From Xiphias gladius (lineage: Eukaryota > Chordata > Actinopteri > Istiophoriformes > Xiphiidae), in assembly GCF_016859285.1 (NCBI RefSeq), contig NC_053402.1, forward strand, positions 8,390,531-8,454,530: a stretch of 64,000 nucleotides of DNA. Direction: 5' to 3'. The notes below the pieces were generated by a model. It made no database searches. It had not been told where the DNA came from and saw only the letters and a program-made list of their open reading frames with translations. Positions 35,520-48,196 of this stretch are shown in pieces. Position 1 is the stretch's first letter. Each line of letters begins with the position of its first letter. A program made the translations under genes and the position numbers.

Positions 35520-36290
35520 GAAAATCTGTCACTTTTTCTCTTCTCTGTCTCTCTTTGTCACCTCTCAACAAAGTCTCAACAGAGTCAATAGACTCAGTCT
35601 GCCTCTTTCTTCCTCAGTGTACCTGCTCCTGCCTCCTCTATACATCTCTTTACTTTCATTTCTCTACAAATCCACTCAGCGACAGTACACTCAGAAACCC
35701 TACAGTTTGTACACAGCTTTGCTCTTGTGTGAATTCTCTTTTTCTTTTTCCTCCCCTCGTGTCTCTTTCTCCCTGTCGTCCCTCAGTTATCTCTGCTTCT
35801 CCTTTCTCAGATGCTGAGGCTATTCTCCCCTCCCTCCCTTTTTTTCTTTCTTCATCTACCCTTCGATCCCTGTATCTTTATCTGTGCCTGTGTGAACTGT
35901 CCATCTCCTCTTTCTTCCTCATGCCCCTTACTCTCTCTCTCTCTCCCACCTCCTCTCTCCATCTGTCTCCATCCCTCAATCCCTCTGCCTCTCCAACTAC
36001 ACCTGTCTCTTTCCTTTCATCCCTCCTCTTGTTCACATGCCTCGCATATCATTAACTCCTCCTTTTCTTCCTCCTGGAGCCTGTATCTCGTGCTCTTTCC
36101 CGTCTTCCTCTAATCGTGTGATGAGATTAAAGCCCATGCTGTCTCTCTCTCTCTTTGCAATATTTTTGTCATTTTTGGTGGCTTTGCTCTCATTTTGTTA
36201 TCGTCACTTCTTTAATTTTCCTATTTCCCTGCCTTTCTCCTTATATTTCTCTCTCCGTCTTTCTTTATCTCTTTCTTCAGAGGTGATCGG
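35520..36290 (+). repeat. long pyrimidine-rich tract
   Basis: About 770 bp is strongly biased to C and T on the plus strand. It is open in several plus frames (up to 183 codons) that read as Ser/Leu/Phe/Pro-rich peptides. There is no exon-like structure, and the openness follows from the lack of A, which removes stop codons. Confidence 0.75.
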
Positions 36291-36615
36291 AGGTGGTGAT
36301 AGGCAGTAGTACTATCAGTATGCAGAGTCATGGTGCTGTGGCTCTGCCGTCATTGACTGAACCGGCAGCTAAATATAGACACTGTTGAGGCTCAGCATCT
36401 TTACCAGGCAGGAAGGAGGGATGGATGAGTGGATGGAAGGATAGACACACATACAACTGTGAGGCAGTGTTACAGACCTACAGACACTTCAGTCAGTACA
36501 ATCCCGCAGGGTATTGGTTGGACAAGAAAATAATTCCATTTGAGTGAGGAGGCGTAACTTGGTCTGACCTTTTTACACATTCATAACAGAGAGCCTCTGA
36601 GAAAAATATTTACGA

Positions 36616-36722
<107 letters not shown>

Positions 36723-37442
36723 CAGCAAATGGACGATAACTCATTCTTTTCTGGACAGACTGTTGTAGGCTAAAACAACATGACAAATATTACTGTTCAA
36801 CACACAGCGTAAATCCAGAGCTACGACGCTTCCCACAAACTGAGCAGGCATGCAGCCAAATGGAGGACTAGACTGTCAGAAAGACAGAAATCTGGCAACT
36901 CAGTTATAACTCAGACAGACAGGTCAATTGAGAGGCGGGCAGGTAAACAAACAGGCAGCTAAAGAGATAGGCAGGCAGAAAACCAGAAAACTACGCCCTC
37001 ATGATCAACAGGATTTTACGCAGATTAAATTCATCTGAAGAACGTGTTTCTGAACCAGTGTCAGAACTCCTGCCGTGCCACAGGACATGTTTGTGTGTCT
37101 CATAAAGAACAGTTTGTTTGATAAATCACAGATTAGTGTTGCTTTGTTGTCCAAACAGCAATGTTTCAAGAAAAGCTGGCATTTCTAAGTATTTCTTTGG
37201 CCCTCAGTGCTGTAGCTTTGTATCTTTTTGTCATTGTTCCTTTAAATAGGGATTTATTTCCCTCAATAGCAAAAGGGAACTGAAAGGAAATTGGAAATAG
37301 TTTAGTGTATAGATTAATATTAACTTATCATCAGTGCATTTTGGTCTGATTTGGACCAATGGTGAATTGAGTGAGTTTTGGTATTTCTATTACAAGTTTA
37401 GTTTTTCACATTCCGTTTTTTTGTTTACACAAAGCAATTTGT

Positions 37443-37845
37443 TTAAGCAATAGTTCGAAAATTTGGGAAATGCCACTATTCGCTTCATTCCTGAGACTGA
37501 GATGAAAAGATAGATACCTCTTACACATCTGTGCAGTACATATGAAGCTACAGCCAGCAGATGTTAGCTTAGCTTAGCATAAAGACTGGAAACAGGGTGA
37601 ACCAGCTAGCCCGGCTCTGTCTAGGAATCCTCCTACCAGCACCTGTGAAGCTCACTGATTCACACTTTAACCTTGTTTTTATGTATTAAACAGTTTTCTG
37701 TTTCTGACTTTTTATGGTCTTTATGCTAAGGTAAGCTAACTGGGTGCTAGCTGTAGCTTCGTACAGATATGAGAGTGGTATCAGTCTTCTCATCTAACTT
37801 TCAGCAAGAAAGCAGATGAATGTATTTAGAACTATTCCTTTAAGT
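37443..37845 (+). repeat. dispersed repeat family B, most complete copy
   Basis: The unit runs from TTTAAGCAATAGTTCGAAAA to AGAACTATTCCTTTAA. The two ends are imperfect inverted repeats of each other, as in a MITE. Internal landmarks are CAGATGTTAGCTTAGCTTAG, GATATGAGAGTGGTATCAGT and AACTTTCAGCAAGAAAGCAG. Partial copies occur at 21.6, 29.3, 35.3 and 56.3 kb. It has no coding capacity. Confidence 0.6.
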
Positions 37846-39019
37846 CACAACAGGTTAAATATATGGTCTATTTTAGGGCATCTACCATGATACATAAATA
37901 AATAATGTAATTCAAACTTCTTCTAGGGTGTAATTCTTTTTGCTCTAAATCTGCTTGTAAGCCTTAAAAAATTCAGCCCACAGGGCTGGCAGACAGCAAC
38001 TTGTTTAAAGTGAAAGACAACAACGAGACAAAAGATGAAGTCAGGTTGAAGCCGCTGTACACTGAGGGACAGTGATCATATCAAGGTCACGGGAAGAGCG
38101 AGGTCCAGAAGAGGCAGGTTAGTGGCTGCTGTCTTTTCAAAGCTGAAAAAAGGGTACAATAGGACACAGTACCCACAACTGCGATCTTGTCAGGAATACA
38201 GCTTTGTCTTTTGCTTCACTAATGTATTGGATTTTTTGTAATAGTTTTCTTTTGTATGTGTGCAACATATACAAATCCAACATGCTGGATATACAGAGGT
38301 ATATTGTCTTTGTGTTGTGAGTGACAGCGTTCCTCTTGGGAGAAACTCCCACTGTATGCAAGACTTTGGTAGTTGTGATTAATTTTGGAACAAAGTGAAC
38401 TTCTGTGTCAAGTCATGTGGTGAAAGAGAAAATCAAAATGAGAATTGCTTGTTTTTTCCATTACAATTTGCATTTTTTTTTAAACACTATCTTTGCATGG
38501 TCATTTTTGTCTCAGGTTAAATTAAGTAAATTCCTATTTAAGTACGTGCAGTAAATTCATACCTACAGCAAAATGCATCCATTGAATGAGATTAATCACA
38601 TCTTTTAACATTTTTAATATTCCTACATGTGTTTTGCACTCACGCCGTTCCTCTTTCTCTTGTCTGTCTTCTTCCATCACTGGATTCATTTTGCCTTGTA
38701 CAATATCTGCCAGGTTGTAGGATTTTGTTGTAATCAGAAATAGAATTCCAGAATATCAAAGGGAATGCTCTCTGCACATAATTTTTAAAAGGTCAGCATG
38801 ACATTATTTTTAAATGCAGCGATGACTAAAATTCCCCAAGGAACAAATTCAGGATTCTGATGGGATAAATCTTTTGCACGATGCAGTACATCATTCGGGG
38901 CAGTTGATCTTTGATGCGATCTGCAATGTTGAGCCAAAACTTAAGTGAGCCGAATTTTGCATTAGTGGAGTCAAAACATCGTACTGTGTCTTTTAAAAGA
39001 CAGTGCACAAAGCCAAAGG

Positions 39020-39130
39020 GTGGGATTCCAACCCACAACCTGCAATGCAGCCGTGGCAGAAGAGCCTGGGTCTGTTGTGCCGGACTGACAGAACACCTAA
39101 AAAGACAGCTATACCATTTAGCTAATTCCC
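39020..39130 (-). repeat. degenerate tRNA-like fragment (possible SINE head)
   Basis: On the minus strand, a D-arm-like GCTAAATGGTATAGC (4-bp stem, loop with GG) lies about 75 nt before a perfect T-arm, GTGGG-TTGGAAT-CCCAC. An intervening CTGCATTGCAG stem is present. The flanking bases do not form an acceptor stem and the D-to-T distance is too long. This is not a functional tRNA gene; a tRNA-derived SINE remnant is the best guess. Confidence 0.35.
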
Positions 39131-39619
39131 ATCTGGCTCTTCTCTTCTGTGGCAGCAGCCCCTGCCAATAGTAAAGCATTAGCATATTGAAATGAACTGA
39201 TAAAACTGTCAATCACACAGGGGCTCCAGTGCCAGCAATGTGTCTATGTGTACGAGTTAATAAGTGAGTGTCGTAGGAAAAAATAGATAGAGAAGGAGAC
39301 ACAGATTTTTTCCTCCTGTATTGTTCTTTGTTTTTTAATCCACTGTTTTCCTTATCTATATGCTTTGGCAGCCCCCATGCACTTCACATGTCATGCCAAT
39401 AAAGCCAAATAAAACTGAAAAAAATGGATTTAAAAAATTGAAGAGAGAGCAAGACAGAATCTCAAATGGAAAATCACGTTTTAAACATTTTCTGCAGACC
39501 CTCATGTGAAATCAGTGAATTTTAAGTGATTTTAATAATATTTTTATCTCCTATATTTGACTTAGGCTATGGCTGTGGCATTTGAATAAGCCTGTAAATA
39601 CTGTACATTGTAAGGCGAG

Positions 39620-40149
39620 GGTTTAAGTCTGCGGTGTGCAGGGGGAATTATGTAGCTGTCGATCATTGCAGTGCACGCAGTTTGTCTTTTCGCTCCCTAA
39701 AAATGTCATTTTGAATCCCAGTGTGATAGTACACTCTAGGATGAGAGGGAAAAAAACTCGCTCCCGGAAATGTAACGCCCGCCGAAAACCTGCGCAAACT
39801 GGAGTGTGTTCGGCATGAAGAAAAGTTGTATTTGGGTGCTTTCATCCTGCGCGCTAACAGCGCTTTTCTAAATGACCGTTTGCAAAAGATGAACAGCCAG
39901 AGGCTACACCCCCCCCCCCCCCTCCCCCAGTCGCTCTCCTCATCCGTCCAACCACGCTCCCTTTTCCTCTGGCGCTGGATCGTGCGTTAGGAGCGCTGGC
40001 TGGACAGCACCGGGGCTTCCCTTCTGTCTGATGGACGCGGGCTGAGTAGGGACCAGGTCCGGCCGGCAGAGACCACCTCGAGAGTCCTGGGTGACGGCGG
40101 GCTCCGCTTCTGTAGAATCGGGGCAGCGAGAGGGGGAGACACGGGGAAG
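39620..40149 (+). promoter_or_regulatory. slc29a4: CpG-rich region: probable slc29a4 promoter and non-coding exon 1
   Basis: This is the most CpG-rich stretch of the gene-poor half (for example GGGTGACGGCGGGCTCCGC near 40090). It includes a C14-T-C5 run at 39909-39928. It ends in a usable donor, GGGGAAG|gtaaag, at 40149/40150. An untranslated first exon spliced to the acceptor at 42498/42499 would account for the distance to the start codon. Confidence 0.45.
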
Positions 40150-40962
40150 GTAAAGGGACCATTACTAACCTGTTGTTTGTGTGTTTCTGTTTTTCCGTGT
40201 AAGGGTGACAGCGCGGTGGCGGCAGATAACAAACACCAGGATAGGAGCTAAAAGCGACATATAAACCTGGCTGGACTTGATTCGGATGATTTTAATGGTG
40301 GTTTGGAAAAAAAGAAGCGGAAGAATTGAGATGATCCTCTGTGTATCCTTCACTGCTCAGCCGTCGTGTTTCCTTTTCCTTTGATTATTGCAATTTTCCA
40401 GGTTAACCTATTTGGAGTTTGTGCATTTAGAATCCAAAGATGTATTTCCCAAGCGGGTGGTCTGCTTAAGGCGTAAAATCAGGTGCTTCTGTGATTTTGC
40501 TCACTCTTGATGGTTGTTTTATCGTTTTTTTTTTTTTTAAATAAACAATAGAAAACTGCAGCTTGATATTCGACTGCAAATCAATAATAGTCGCTGGCTG
40601 GAGCCTTTTAATATAAAGGAGGGAGGCTGAGAGCGCCGCCTCAAGTCTGGAAATGGAAAAACTCTGCAAAACATGTCTCTTGCTGCCAGTGAATCGGAGT
40701 CATTATTAGGTTTAAAACGACCGCACAACCTCCATGGAACCAGTGCTCTCACTGTCTTATGTCCAGGGGAGGTAGCCTCTTTGTAGTCACCTCGTGTCTC
40801 TGCATCCACTGGAGGCCAGGATGATCCCCCATTTCAGGGATGATAACCTTCTTACATCATCTGATCCTGCCAGTTTACAGACAGCTGGGGCTTTAAAATA
40901 GGATCTCACCCTAAAAAACAAAGCAGGCCAAAGCAGAAATCTAAAGCTCAGGGGATCAGAGG

Positions 40963-41029
40963 TGAGCAGCCAGGCAGCCAGGCCACAGGGCTGACCTGTG
41001 GCCTGGCTGCCTGGCTGCCTGGCTGCTCA
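40963..41029. repeat. long hairpin-forming inverted repeat
   Basis: The left arm (40963-40989) and right arm (40995-41029) are complementary around the 5-nt loop GCTGA. The right arm has one extra 8-bp GGCTGCCT unit, so 27 bp pair perfectly apart from that bulge. The arms are built of CAGCCAGG repeats. Confidence 0.9.
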
Positions 41030-41360
41030 GTGTTTGTGTAACCACACAGGTGAACACAATAGATGAGCTTTTGTGTTTGTTTTTTTTTGTCTGTGTGTGT
41101 GTTTTTGTGTATGCGTGTGTGTGTGTGCGCGCCCGCATGTTTGCATATGGAACAATGTCAATATCCATTTATATTGATCTAGCTTGTTATAATATTATTT
41201 CTCCCAACAGCTTCCTGTTGACTGGAGTGAATGAAAGAAGGTTATTGAACTATGTTGTAATGACAGACGGGACACCTGATGACAAAGTGTTTAAATTTAA
41301 AAATTGGGGGGGGGTATTTATTTATCATTACACTGTCAAACTTGTCTAATAGTAGATGAA

Positions 41361-41668
41361 GATGTTGCACGATAGAGCTGAAATAATTCATCGTTTCAGA
41401 AAAAATGGCAAATATCAACTGGTTGCAGCTTCTCAAATGTGAGGATTTGATGCATTTGTCTCATTTACATCACTGTAAATTAAATACCTTTAGGTTTTGG
41501 ACTGTTGAGCGGACAAAACAAGCAGTTCAAAGACGTCAGCTTGGGTTTGGAGAAATTGTGATGGGCATCTTGCACTATTCTCATATGTTTTATAGACCAA
41601 ACAATTGATCAGTGAATTGAGAAACTAAACTAAACTAATTGATAATGACAGTAATCGTTCACAGCCCT
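41361..41668 (+). repeat. dispersed repeat family A
   Basis: It includes CTTCTCAAATGTGAGGATTT, TTTTGGACTGTTGAGCGGAC, GTGATGGGCATCTTGCACTA and TTTTATAGACCAAACAATTG. It is the best-preserved family A copy in the window and ends in TTCACAGCCCT. Confidence 0.65.
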
Positions 41669-41860
41669 ATTGCCTTATAATATATGTAATAAATAACAGT
41701 TGGCCTTTACACCTGTCAGTATTTTGGGTTTTTTATTGACTAACTTCACTTTTCATTTTTTTAGAGTTCATTATGAAGAAGGTTTAGGTTGGCTGATTTA
41801 TATAAAACAAGTATATTGTTACTGTTCTATTGTTCTGGCTAATTATTCGACAAATCTTGT

Positions 41861-42195
41861 AGAGCTGCATCAAAATTATTATTTTGATAACTGATTAAAC
41901 CATTAATCTATTATGGACACAGATTGAGTCTTTTCATTTTTCTATTAATTGATTAATAAATTGATTGTTTAGTCCATAAATATCAGAAAATAGGGATAAA
42001 GGCCTGTCAAAATTTTCCCCAGATATTCGTCCAAGATATTCAATATATGATGATATAATACTGAGAAAAACCTCACAATTGAGATGCTGGAACCAGTGAA
42101 GATGGGATATTTTACCTAAAACATGACCTAAACAAGTAATTGATCATCGAAACTGTGATCAGTTAATTTTCTATCAGTCTATTAATCGATTTTCT
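41861..42195 (-). repeat. dispersed repeat family A, inverted copy
   Basis: GAGCTGCATCAAAATTATTA at one end, TTGATTGTTTAGTCCATAAA and CACAATTGAGATGCTGGAAC give the family A landmarks in reverse orientation. It lies 0.2 kb from the plus-oriented copy. Confidence 0.5.
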
Positions 42196-42498
42196 CCTCC
42201 CTTCTGCATTATATAGTAATATATGTATAATGCAGTGCCTGTTCATTTAATGCAGGGCTACATTTTCGCTGACCTTGTTTGTCACTTAGTCATGCATCCT
42301 TTGTCACTCTGTTTCTCTCATTTAATATGCCTCTCACACTTTCACAAACAAACACACACACGGTAATCTATGTTTCGGCGGGGTATCTAACCTTGACTCT
42401 TGTTACTTTCAGCAAGGCCCTGACAAATTCTATCTGTGCCTCTTCTTTTACATTTTAATTCTGTTTCTGCTTCTCTTTCCTGTTGTGTCCCCCTGCAG

Positions 42499-42741
<243 letters not shown>

Positions 42742-45700
42742 ATGGGTTCGGTGGGAGCAGAGCGCCGAAGGCCCACGCCGGCTGAGACTCCCGAAGATAG
42801 GGATGTGTGGCGAGATGGAGGAAGAGCTGGATGGAGGGATGTGGGGAGGGAGGGCTGGAGAGAGGGAAGAGAGAGCAGCGTGGTGCAGAGCTACAGCTTC
42901 GACTCGTATCAGCTGGAGGAGGAGGAGATCAATAAAGATGCCCCGGAGCGAGGAGTGCTGGCTCTGTCCGAACCCGGTGAGGGAGTTTGTGTTCTGACTA
43001 ACTGTGTGTGTGTGTGTGTGTGTACTGGCTTTATAAATAGACAGACAAGGAACAAGGAAGGAAGAAAGGAAATAGATAGATGTATCAACAAAAAAAATTT
43101 GTTAAATTGAAAAAAGACCACATGAATATCCTTGTTCTACTCTAAAAAACCATGAAAAACAAAGTCTTTTTAAATACACACATAGATAGAAAATAGTTTT
43201 TTCACTGGTTTCCAGTACATTCAAAACTTAATATATTTATTAATTTAAGAGCTCTTGCTTGTAACATTAGAGGAGCACCAGTAGCACCACATTTTTTACA
43301 TTATACTCTGTATGTATACAGACAGGAGGTGGACAGAATATCATGAACATATGTAGGCTACAGTGCTTTTATCCATATTCACAGTTGGAGTCTCCCCATA
43401 ATTCATGAATATGATATAAAATTCAACATTGACAGTATATTTTGTATATTTTATGCCCAATTTGCCTTGTTACATGTAAATAACTCCCTTTTTGGATAGT
43501 GATTACGGTACTACAGTAGAGTTTGATGGTACAGAGCCTTTTATAGAAAGCCCTAGACTGAATATTTATAGAGTATATTCCTTTTTCTTAGAAGAGCTGA
43601 AAAGGGAAGTAAGGAATGGAAGAAATAGATAGATTTAGCAGCAACAACAATTTATCAAAGTGGAAAAATAATAAAACAAAGCTAATATCCTAATAACCAA
43701 CAACAAGAAATTTAAGTTTTATTAAATTTTCTGCACCTAGTAAATTAGTGTTCCCTCGTGATTGTGAATTTTTAGTTGGCTGATACTGTCGGCACTGTAA
43801 TTTGATTGGTGTGGTATCTTTGTCGTATAGTTTTTAATTTCTCTACAGGCAGTTTTCCAGCCAGTGGGCTGATGTCGTTTGGTCCCATGTGCGATTTGAG
43901 GATTCGGCTGTTTTACTCGGTGACTCGGCAGGTTAGTTACTGTGTATGTTACTCTGTGTCGTGATCTGACTCACAGAGGAAGGTACGGTATGTAGCGCTG
44001 AGATTACAGTACTCGTTGCTTTGAGTTAAGCTAGCAAACACTAGCTAGACCCTCTCTCAAATGTCAGTCACCTGCTGCCATGGGAGATGCCCACAGAGAG
44101 GCTTGAAGCTTCAACACAGTTTCCGCTCACATGTCCAAAAAGGGTTTTATTTGCTTGAGAAAAATGGAAAATTATGCACATTATGCAAATGTCCTTACAT
44201 TAAAAGTGAGTTCAAATTTCAGGACCATTCTAAAGAAATTTCTAAAACAAGCAAAACTCCACCATTTTTTTTCCTTTATTTTCTACATTTTGCATGAAAA
44301 ATAAGTGACGCTGAATTAAATGTGTCAGTACAGCCTTTCTCAGTGTGTGTGCAAGTGCTTGTAGATGATGGTGGAGGAGGGACTGAATGAAAACAGTGAT
44401 GGGAGAGACAAAAAAGGAAGTGTATGCAAAACACAGTGGGCAGGCCTGTTCACCAAAAATGGCTGTGTTGCCTGGTTACTGACGTTGCACAAAAGACACG
44501 TTAATCAAATCAGAAGTGACCAAGAACATGCAGTGAGGGCCCTAGATTATCAGAAACCCTCTCTCTACTCCCTTTCTCCTCATCTTTTGCCTCTGTCTCT
44601 GTCTCCCTGTAGCTGTCAGTCTCCACACCTCAGTGTGCAGCCAACAAAATAAGAGTATGCAATCTGCCTTTTCCCTTAAAGAAAAAAACAAACTCAGAGA
44701 TGTGAGAAGACAGACTCAGAAGACTCAAATAATCCTAGCCTGTCATTACAGTCCTGCACTTACACTACAATCTGTGGTTCTACTAAGGGACTGTAAGAAA
44801 AGTATTAGGGGGTGAGAGGGGGTCAGAGAAAGGAGGAGGGTATTGTAATTTTTTTTTTTTTTAGCTGAAGTTAGACTAGTCTGACTTTTTTTGGAGTGAG
44901 GGAGCATCTTTTATTTTTTATCATCTTAATTTTATATTTTATTTCATCCCTCCTTTGCAAAACAGTCAATAGTTAAATAACTAGATACATCAAAAAGACA
45001 ACTTCCTTTTACCCCCAACTAAAATGCGATTTGTTTAAATTAATTCAAATGCAACCCATACAGTGTAATGGGTGAGTCTGAGCTACAGTAAGCTGTGATT
45101 GTCACATAAGCATGTGTGGCCATCCAGCGTTGTCAGTGTTTCTTATCCTTCAGTATAGTCTTTATATTTTCCAGTGTGGTGTCATAGAACTGCACTTTCT
45201 GTCTTGGGTTGGCAGTCAGACTGATGTTGCTTCACTCGTTTCTGGTGCCTTCACTGTCACTTGTGGCGACTTAGCGGGTGAGTCGTCAGATTTGTTCTGG
45301 CTGTAGAGTGAGGCATCACTTTTTACAAAGTCGGCAAACAGCCTTATTTTTGTTTGTAATTTTGTGATGAGAACCCAAAATACTAGTCCTTTGATTCTTT
45401 GGTGTCATGATTATCCTACTGGCTTTGCTCGGTAGCATCTGTTGTGCTTACAGGCGTAAAAAATTTTGAATTTGAACTGGTCATCTCATTATTATTTTTT
45501 TTCACGTTCATATTTTGAATAAAAAGTGATAGTCCAGGGTTTTATTAATGTGTACATTGGTGATGCACATTGCAAGTTTCAATTAGATCATAAGGTTTAA
45601 ATCGGGGAACACTATTACTAACGTTTTACCAATTTTATACTGGTACATTATTTTGACATGTTGTGGGGAGGACAGTTTTCTAAATCAAGAGGAGGGTAAA

Positions 45701-48143
45701 AAAAACACAAAAAAAAACGTCCCTAAACACAAACACACAAACACTAGAAAGGAAAAATCCATCCTAAAGTACTTCCATATTGTCAGTTTCTGCGCTGAAA
45801 TGTTGGTCACACGATGTGAGCAGTGCTGCGGTGTTGTCTTCATTGAGTTTTCTGTTAATGAGGTTTGACTTTCTGCAGGCGGTGATCTTTTCCTCTGTCT
45901 GTGCAGCCATGATGATGATGTATCACTGCTCATTCTCACTAAACAGTTTGCTTCATTTGGAAAAAATCTGCTGCTGTAAGCCTCAACTGCTTCACATTCT
46001 TTGTCTCAAGGTTGTTTTCTTTTTAACCCCAGAAACAACAAACCCAACAGAAATATAAATATGGTTATTGAAACAGGCAATTATCATGTGGATTACTGAA
46101 GTACAGGATATATGAAAATAATTTATCAATCCCAGCTACCATAATAGTAAATTAAATGAATCATTAAGATATGACATAAATAGTCTCAAAATTACTTGGG
46201 TTTTCCGCTTCAGTCTGCTGTAAAATCAAAATGCTCAAAAATCGTTTGGAGCCGTTAAGAGTAGGCTCACAGGATTAGGAGAGGATTAGAAACAGTTATA
46301 TGAGGAACCGGCACATCACACTTTAACCATGAAACTGAAACAGCTGCAAAACACAAAAGTCCTGGTTCGAACTGAAACTACTGCAGCAAGCCCGCTTATT
46401 CATCAACAATTCCTCTGATCAACCTTTAACTAGCACAAGAGGAACAAGATCCTCTACAGCATTAGCTGCTCTATCAGCAGAGCGGAGGCGTAGCTGCTGC
46501 TGCTGCCACAGCTACATTCACCCTGATTAGCTTTAATTAAGATTAAGTGCCTTGGCATCAGACCTAATTCCGATGTTTTGAAGTCATTTTTATCCCCACC
46601 GTTGGAGCATGATTTCATACTCTTTTAGTTCTCTAACCATTGACTCCCTCATTCACCTTCAGACTCTGAGGAGCCAATCCCTGACGACCGTTACCATGGC
46701 ATCTACTTTGCTATGCTATTGGCTGGAGTGGGTTTCCTGCTTCCCTACAACAGTTTCATAACTGATGTGGACTACCTGCACCACAAGTTTGAAGGTATAA
46801 ATATGCATGAGCCCAAATTAACCTATGCGTGTGCGTACACAAAAACACCTATAGAGAATACATATATTTTACAGACACAAGGACAAACCTGGAGATTATA
46901 CATTCATATCCAACTCCCGGGAGTCATGGCTCTTGTGTGTGTTTCAGGCACATCCATTGTGTTCGACATGAGTCTGACGTACATCCTGGTGGCTCTGTTG
47001 GCCGTCATCCTCAACAATGTGCTGGTGGAAAGACTCAGCATGCACACCAGAATTACTGTGGGTAAGTCAGACAAGGACCCACTCACAGACAAATGTCCAA
47101 TTGGGGAATATTTCTCATTACGGGAATTTATAGTGTTCCTCATTTATTAATGACCCTTTGGGAACCTCAAGGCTTATCAGAGCAGACTACACAGCAAAAA
47201 TGAGAAGACAGTATAAAGAGGAAGGAAAAAAAAACTGCAACAATTCTCCTGTGTTTTTTATTCAGAAAACTGTTTCAAACAAACTTTGCCAAAGACTGCG
47301 TATTCACATGGGGCTCTCTTTCAAGATCTTGCATCATGCTCAATTTTTCTAAGCTTTCAAAAAATTTTAAAGTGAACCCACAGTGCTATTGAAGTAAACC
47401 ATTCACATATAGTGTGCACATATGAACAGATTTTACATCAGGTTTTATTAAAAGACTAAGCCTGATACTGGACAGATTAAATGTGGTCCAAAATTATCGT
47501 TAAAAAGCTGCTTTTTAAAGCTACTTCACATGTCTTTGCAGTGTAAATAATTTTGAGTAAGACACTGATATTAGAGATTAACATATTAATATTAAAGCTG
47601 TTCAGCCTACCCATATATAACAAATCATTTTTGAGCAAAAATGAAAAAAAAGTTCTTTAAAAATATATATTCCCCCAGGAGAAGTTGGATATCTCTCCTC
47701 ATATACAGTGTATGTAAGAGCAAAGTTTCAACACTTTACCCTCGGCAGCTAAAAATAGCTGTTCTTGCATCCTTGAGGAAATGTCTTTTGAAGTGTGTTG
47801 TCTGTGCAAGAGCTTCTCTCTGAAGTTAATAATTTCAGGATCTGACTTTTGTTGAAAGCAATATTGTTTGCAAGTCGGTCCTGTCAAATATATGTTTAGT
47901 GCAATCACAACGTAACCTAGTTAACTGATGTCTGTCTGTCTGTTTGTCTGTCTGTCTATCTGTCCGTCCGTCTGTCTATCTGTTTCTGTGTCTGCAGGTT
48001 ACATCTTAGCTCTGGGGCCGCTGGTCTTTGTCAGTGCGTTTGATGTCTGGCTGGCAAAGTTCACCACAAGACAGGCTTACATCATCAACCTTGTGTCAGT
48101 GGGAGTGGTAGCCTTCGGATGTACAGGTACTACTAATGCTTTT

Positions 48144-48196
<53 letters not shown>

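Noticed and set aside
35504-36055. 183-codon Ser/Leu-rich open frame
   Set aside because: The sequence is pyrimidine-rich low complexity; scarcity of A removes stop codons.
38826-39212. 128-codon minus-strand frame and partly overlapping 86-codon plus frame
   Set aside because: The region is the degenerate tRNA-like repeat; neither peptide resembles a known family.
48146-48196. Possible CRISPR-like regular array
   Set aside because: It is a simple TCTA tetranucleotide microsatellite without spacers; no CRISPR structure exists in the window.
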